Shown here: in pieces, positions 4,923 to 6,709 of the stretch
Layout: each line of letters begins with the position of its first letter
Numbering within the stretch: position 1 is the stretch's first letter
Assembly (NCBI GenBank): GCA_003526765.1
Contig: DPXZ01000104.1
Span: 1-6,709, forward strand
Direction of reading: 5' to 3'
Source: Fervidobacterium sp.
Lineage (GTDB): Bacteria; Thermotogota; Thermotogae; Thermotogales; Fervidobacteriaceae
DNA: 6,709 bases
The notes under the pieces: generated by a model
Seen by the model: only the letters and a program-made list of their open reading frames with translations
Told to the model about the DNA's origin: nothing
Databases searched by the model: none
Made by a program: the position numbers and the translations under genes

Positions 4923-6191
4923 TCATTTTTTCCCAGTCCAGACAAGTATCAAATCTTTGATAATCAACACAATCGCATAAATTGCCATTGCCACGAGAAC
5001 TGTTACTACCTCGCGATACACGACGGTAAACATTGGAGCTTTCATATGACAGAACGAGTTGAATATCGAAACAACTCCAATAGATCCGAAAAAGAGTAGT
5101 ATATTTTTCCAATATTTGTTCTCAGTTACGTCAGATAGCAGGAACATCGGTAAGAATAAGAGTTCTTTAAGCCTTGGTCTAATTATGAATATGTTCTCCA
5201 GCATGATTCTAATCTTTTCCTCGAATTCGGTGACATAACCGTAGTTTCCACTACGTAAAAGCATGTACACGATAGCTAGACCTCCAACTACACTAAATAG
5301 TGCAATGTACGTCTTTGAAATCTTTTTTTCTTTAATAATCTCTAATATGATTTTTGCAGCAACTACTATAGGCAAGGCTACCAATGATATCTTAACACCT
5401 CTATATAAATCGAGGTCATTTAAGTATGGAGACGAATAAAGAGAAAAGTTTGTTAAAACACCTAATAAGAAAAAGTTAACCATCTGTGTAAACTTATTTT
5501 TGGAAGAGAAGAAAACAGCAATCGTCCCTATTATGCTCATCACAGATATGTAAAGCCAGTATTTACTGTACAAAAGGAAACCTAAGATTGCAATGGGCAT
5601 TTGGAGTGATACAAAAATGCCCAAAAGAATACCATAAATATGACTATTCCAGTTAGTAGAATCTGGTGCGGGTATTTCTTGCGATATCTGGAAAAACTTT
5701 GCAAACTCATCGTAGGCTTTGTAAGTGATATCTGCCCTTGGAAGCACGATAACGTTGATGCTTCTTTCGAAAACTGATCTCCACAATCTTTTGAAAAGTG
5801 TGTAATCATCGTATTTTGAGAGTTCTTCAGGCTTTACATAATGAACTTTGACTATCTTATCGTAATGCGTCTCGTCGTAGAATTTCTTCACAAATCCTTG
5901 GTCACCATAGAATTCCAGATTACCAACGTAACGTCCATTTACCTTCTCGAGGAACTCCTTTGAATCCTCTTTAACACCTTCCATTGGAATTACCAACTGG
6001 ACATCACCGCTGATATCTTCGTTGCCCGTGTAAAAAAGCACCCGACTATCATCGTTGTAGAAGACACTGACTGATAAATTTGCCCTATCTGTTGGAATTC
6101 TTATGATTATCGATATCAGTAAAAAGATCGAGAATATGGTCAAGATTATGTTGATGTAAGTTTCATTTTTCGGAAAAAGTGGCAATTTCAA
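4923..6191 (-). CDS. DUF5693-like polytopic membrane protein
   Basis: A 422-residue membrane protein, function unknown. It has one amino-terminal helix (about 12-31), a soluble, probably extracytoplasmic region (about 32-182) and some eight hydrophobic segments from 183 to 417. Two stretches recall DUF5693 proteins of Firmicutes and relatives: FERSINVIVLPRAD (141-154), like their ERNVRLLYLRP, and IIRPRLKELLFLPMFLLSD (336-354), like VRPRTKEFLIGYP. The late SIFNSFCHMKAPMFTVVYRE (375-394) also fits their SIVNTFAHTHTPL-type segment. This is recognition from memory, not a search. DUF5693 genes are often found beside csaB, the cell-wall polysaccharide pyruvyl transferase, which hints at envelope work, but no csaB is seen here. 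The TTG start at 6191-6189 overlaps the stop of the upstream pseudouridine synthase (TTGA), and no other Met precedes residue 70, so this start is needed to keep the first helix. The protein seems shorter than most relatives. Confidence 0.8.
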   Translation of the reverse strand: MKLPLFPKNETYINIILTIFSIFLLISIIIRIPTDRANLSVSVFYNDDSRVLFYTGNEDISGDVQLVIPMEGVKEDSKEFLEKVNGRYVGNLEFYGDQGFVKKFYDETHYDKIVKVHYVKPEELSKYDDYTLFKRLWRSVFERSINVIVLPRADITYKAYDEFAKFFQISQEIPAPDSTNWNSHIYGILLGIFVSLQMPIAILGFLLYSKYWLYISVMSIIGTIAVFFSSKNKFTQMVNFFLLGVLTNFSLYSSPYLNDLDLYRGVKISLVALPIVVAAKIILEIIKEKKISKTYIALFSVVGGLAIVYMLLRSGNYGYVTEFEEKIRIMLENIFIIRPRLKELLFLPMFLLSDVTENKYWKNILLFFGSIGVVSIFNSFCHMKAPMFTVVYREVVTVLVAMAIYAIVLIIKDLILVWTGKK

Positions 6192-6709
6192 CTTCTAACA
6201 CTCTCCACATTCAAAAATTTGAGAACATTCGATAAGTCATCACTCAACGGTGCATGGATATCGTACTGCTTACCACCAAATGAAAAAGCCATAGATTCAC
6301 AATGTAAGAATTGCCTTTTGAGTCCATACCTCTTTGTGAATTCCCTATTCAATCTGAAATCTCCATAATCGTTATCACAGACAATGGGAAATCCCTTTGA
6401 TGCAAGATGTATCCTTATCTGATGCTTTCTCCCGGTTTCTATCTTTACCCTTACAAGTGTGACGTCACCAAACGGTGTTTTATAAACTTTAGTTGGTGTA
6501 ATTATTGATATTGCTTCTTGACCATCTATAGAATCATCGATTTTCATCTTCGGAACTTTACCAAAAGCAAGTGTAACGTAGTATTTTTCAACATCTCGCG
6601 ATGAAATCAAATCACTAAGCTCTCTTGCAATGTTTCTATTCTTTGCAACGATGAGTACACCGGAAGTCTCTTTGTCTAATCTGTGCACTAAGAAGGGCTC
6701 AAATCCAAA
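6188..6709 (-). CDS. RluA-family pseudouridine synthase (RluC-like), 5' end outside the window
   Basis: Cytoplasmic enzyme that isomerises specific uridines to pseudouridine, most likely in 23S rRNA. The frame is open to the right edge and enters as FGFEPFLVHRLDKETSG, so the amino-terminal part, probably with an S4 RNA-binding domain, is missing from the window. The GTG at 6688 is an internal valine codon and not a start. HRLDKETSG contains the catalytic aspartate of the RluA class. Further family motifs are EKYYVTLAFGKVP, the ETGRKHQIRIHLASKGFPIV segment, and YGLKRQFLHCESMAF, the FLHA-type motif. The RYGLKRQFLH form is closest to RluC-type members. The carboxyl end looks complete. Its TGA stop (6190-6188) overlaps the TTG start of the membrane protein gene downstream, so both are in one operon. 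Target uridines cannot be told from sequence. Confidence 0.93.
   Translation of the reverse strand, partial: FGFEPFLVHRLDKETSGVLIVAKNRNIARELSDLISSRDVEKYYVTLAFGKVPKMKIDDSIDGQEAISIITPTKVYKTPFGDVTLVRVKIETGRKHQIRIHLASKGFPIVCDNDYGDFRLNREFTKRYGLKRQFLHCESMAFSFGGKQYDIHAPLSDDLSNVLKFLNVESVRS

Noticed and set aside
4918..5112. Short minus-strand frames overlapping the membrane protein gene (also 5582-5809)
   Set aside because: They are out-of-frame shadows of the 422-residue membrane protein on the same strand. The long frame alone shows membrane helices and family-like motifs.

Overview
The window looks like ordinary chromosomal core DNA from a moderately AT-rich, motile, probably thermophilic bacterium. 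I favour the phylum Thermotogota, and a Fervidobacterium-like member within it. This is inference from AGA/AGG arginine and frequent ATA isoleucine codons, strong GGAGGT-type ribosome binding sites, TTG starts, tight gene packing and the overall look of the FliS, CheW and Nudix proteins. No database search was possible. There are no insertion sequences, phage genes, CRISPR arrays or clear signs of transfer.

Layout. Positions 1-2019 (+) hold the C-terminal three quarters of a SERCA-like P2A calcium-transporting P-type ATPase. Its reading frame is broken near 100-112: a frame-3 fragment carrying the end of the actuator domain gives way to the frame-1 body, as if one base were extra. A hairpin terminator follows at 2069-2103. 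Next comes a compact run on the plus strand: a Nudix ADP-ribose-pyrophosphatase-like enzyme (2175-2720), a protein of unknown function overlapping it by one base (2720-3319), the flagellin chaperone FliS (3417-3824) and a 70-residue two-helix membrane protein (3861-4073). cheW (4191-4643) follows behind its own extended -10 promoter, which abuts a small palindrome. A lone tRNA-Val(CAC) gene (4767-4841) has a near-consensus promoter and is followed by a 15-bp bidirectional terminator. On the minus strand, reading in from the right edge, a partial RluA-family pseudouridine synthase (6188 to the edge) is translationally coupled through a TTGA overlap to a 422-residue polytopic membrane protein resembling DUF5693 (4923-6191). 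That pair converges on the tRNA at the shared terminator.

How the genes work together. FliS and CheW both serve motility: export of flagellin, and coupling of chemoreceptors to CheA. The unknown protein just before fliS may be motility-related, but only position suggests it. The Nudix enzyme, Ca2+ ATPase, tRNA and pseudouridine synthase are housekeeping genes. No complete new biological system is evident. The items most worth a second look are the frameshift in the ATPase, the two-part unknown protein before fliS, the palindrome at the cheW promoter, and the coupled pseudouridine synthase/DUF5693-like pair.
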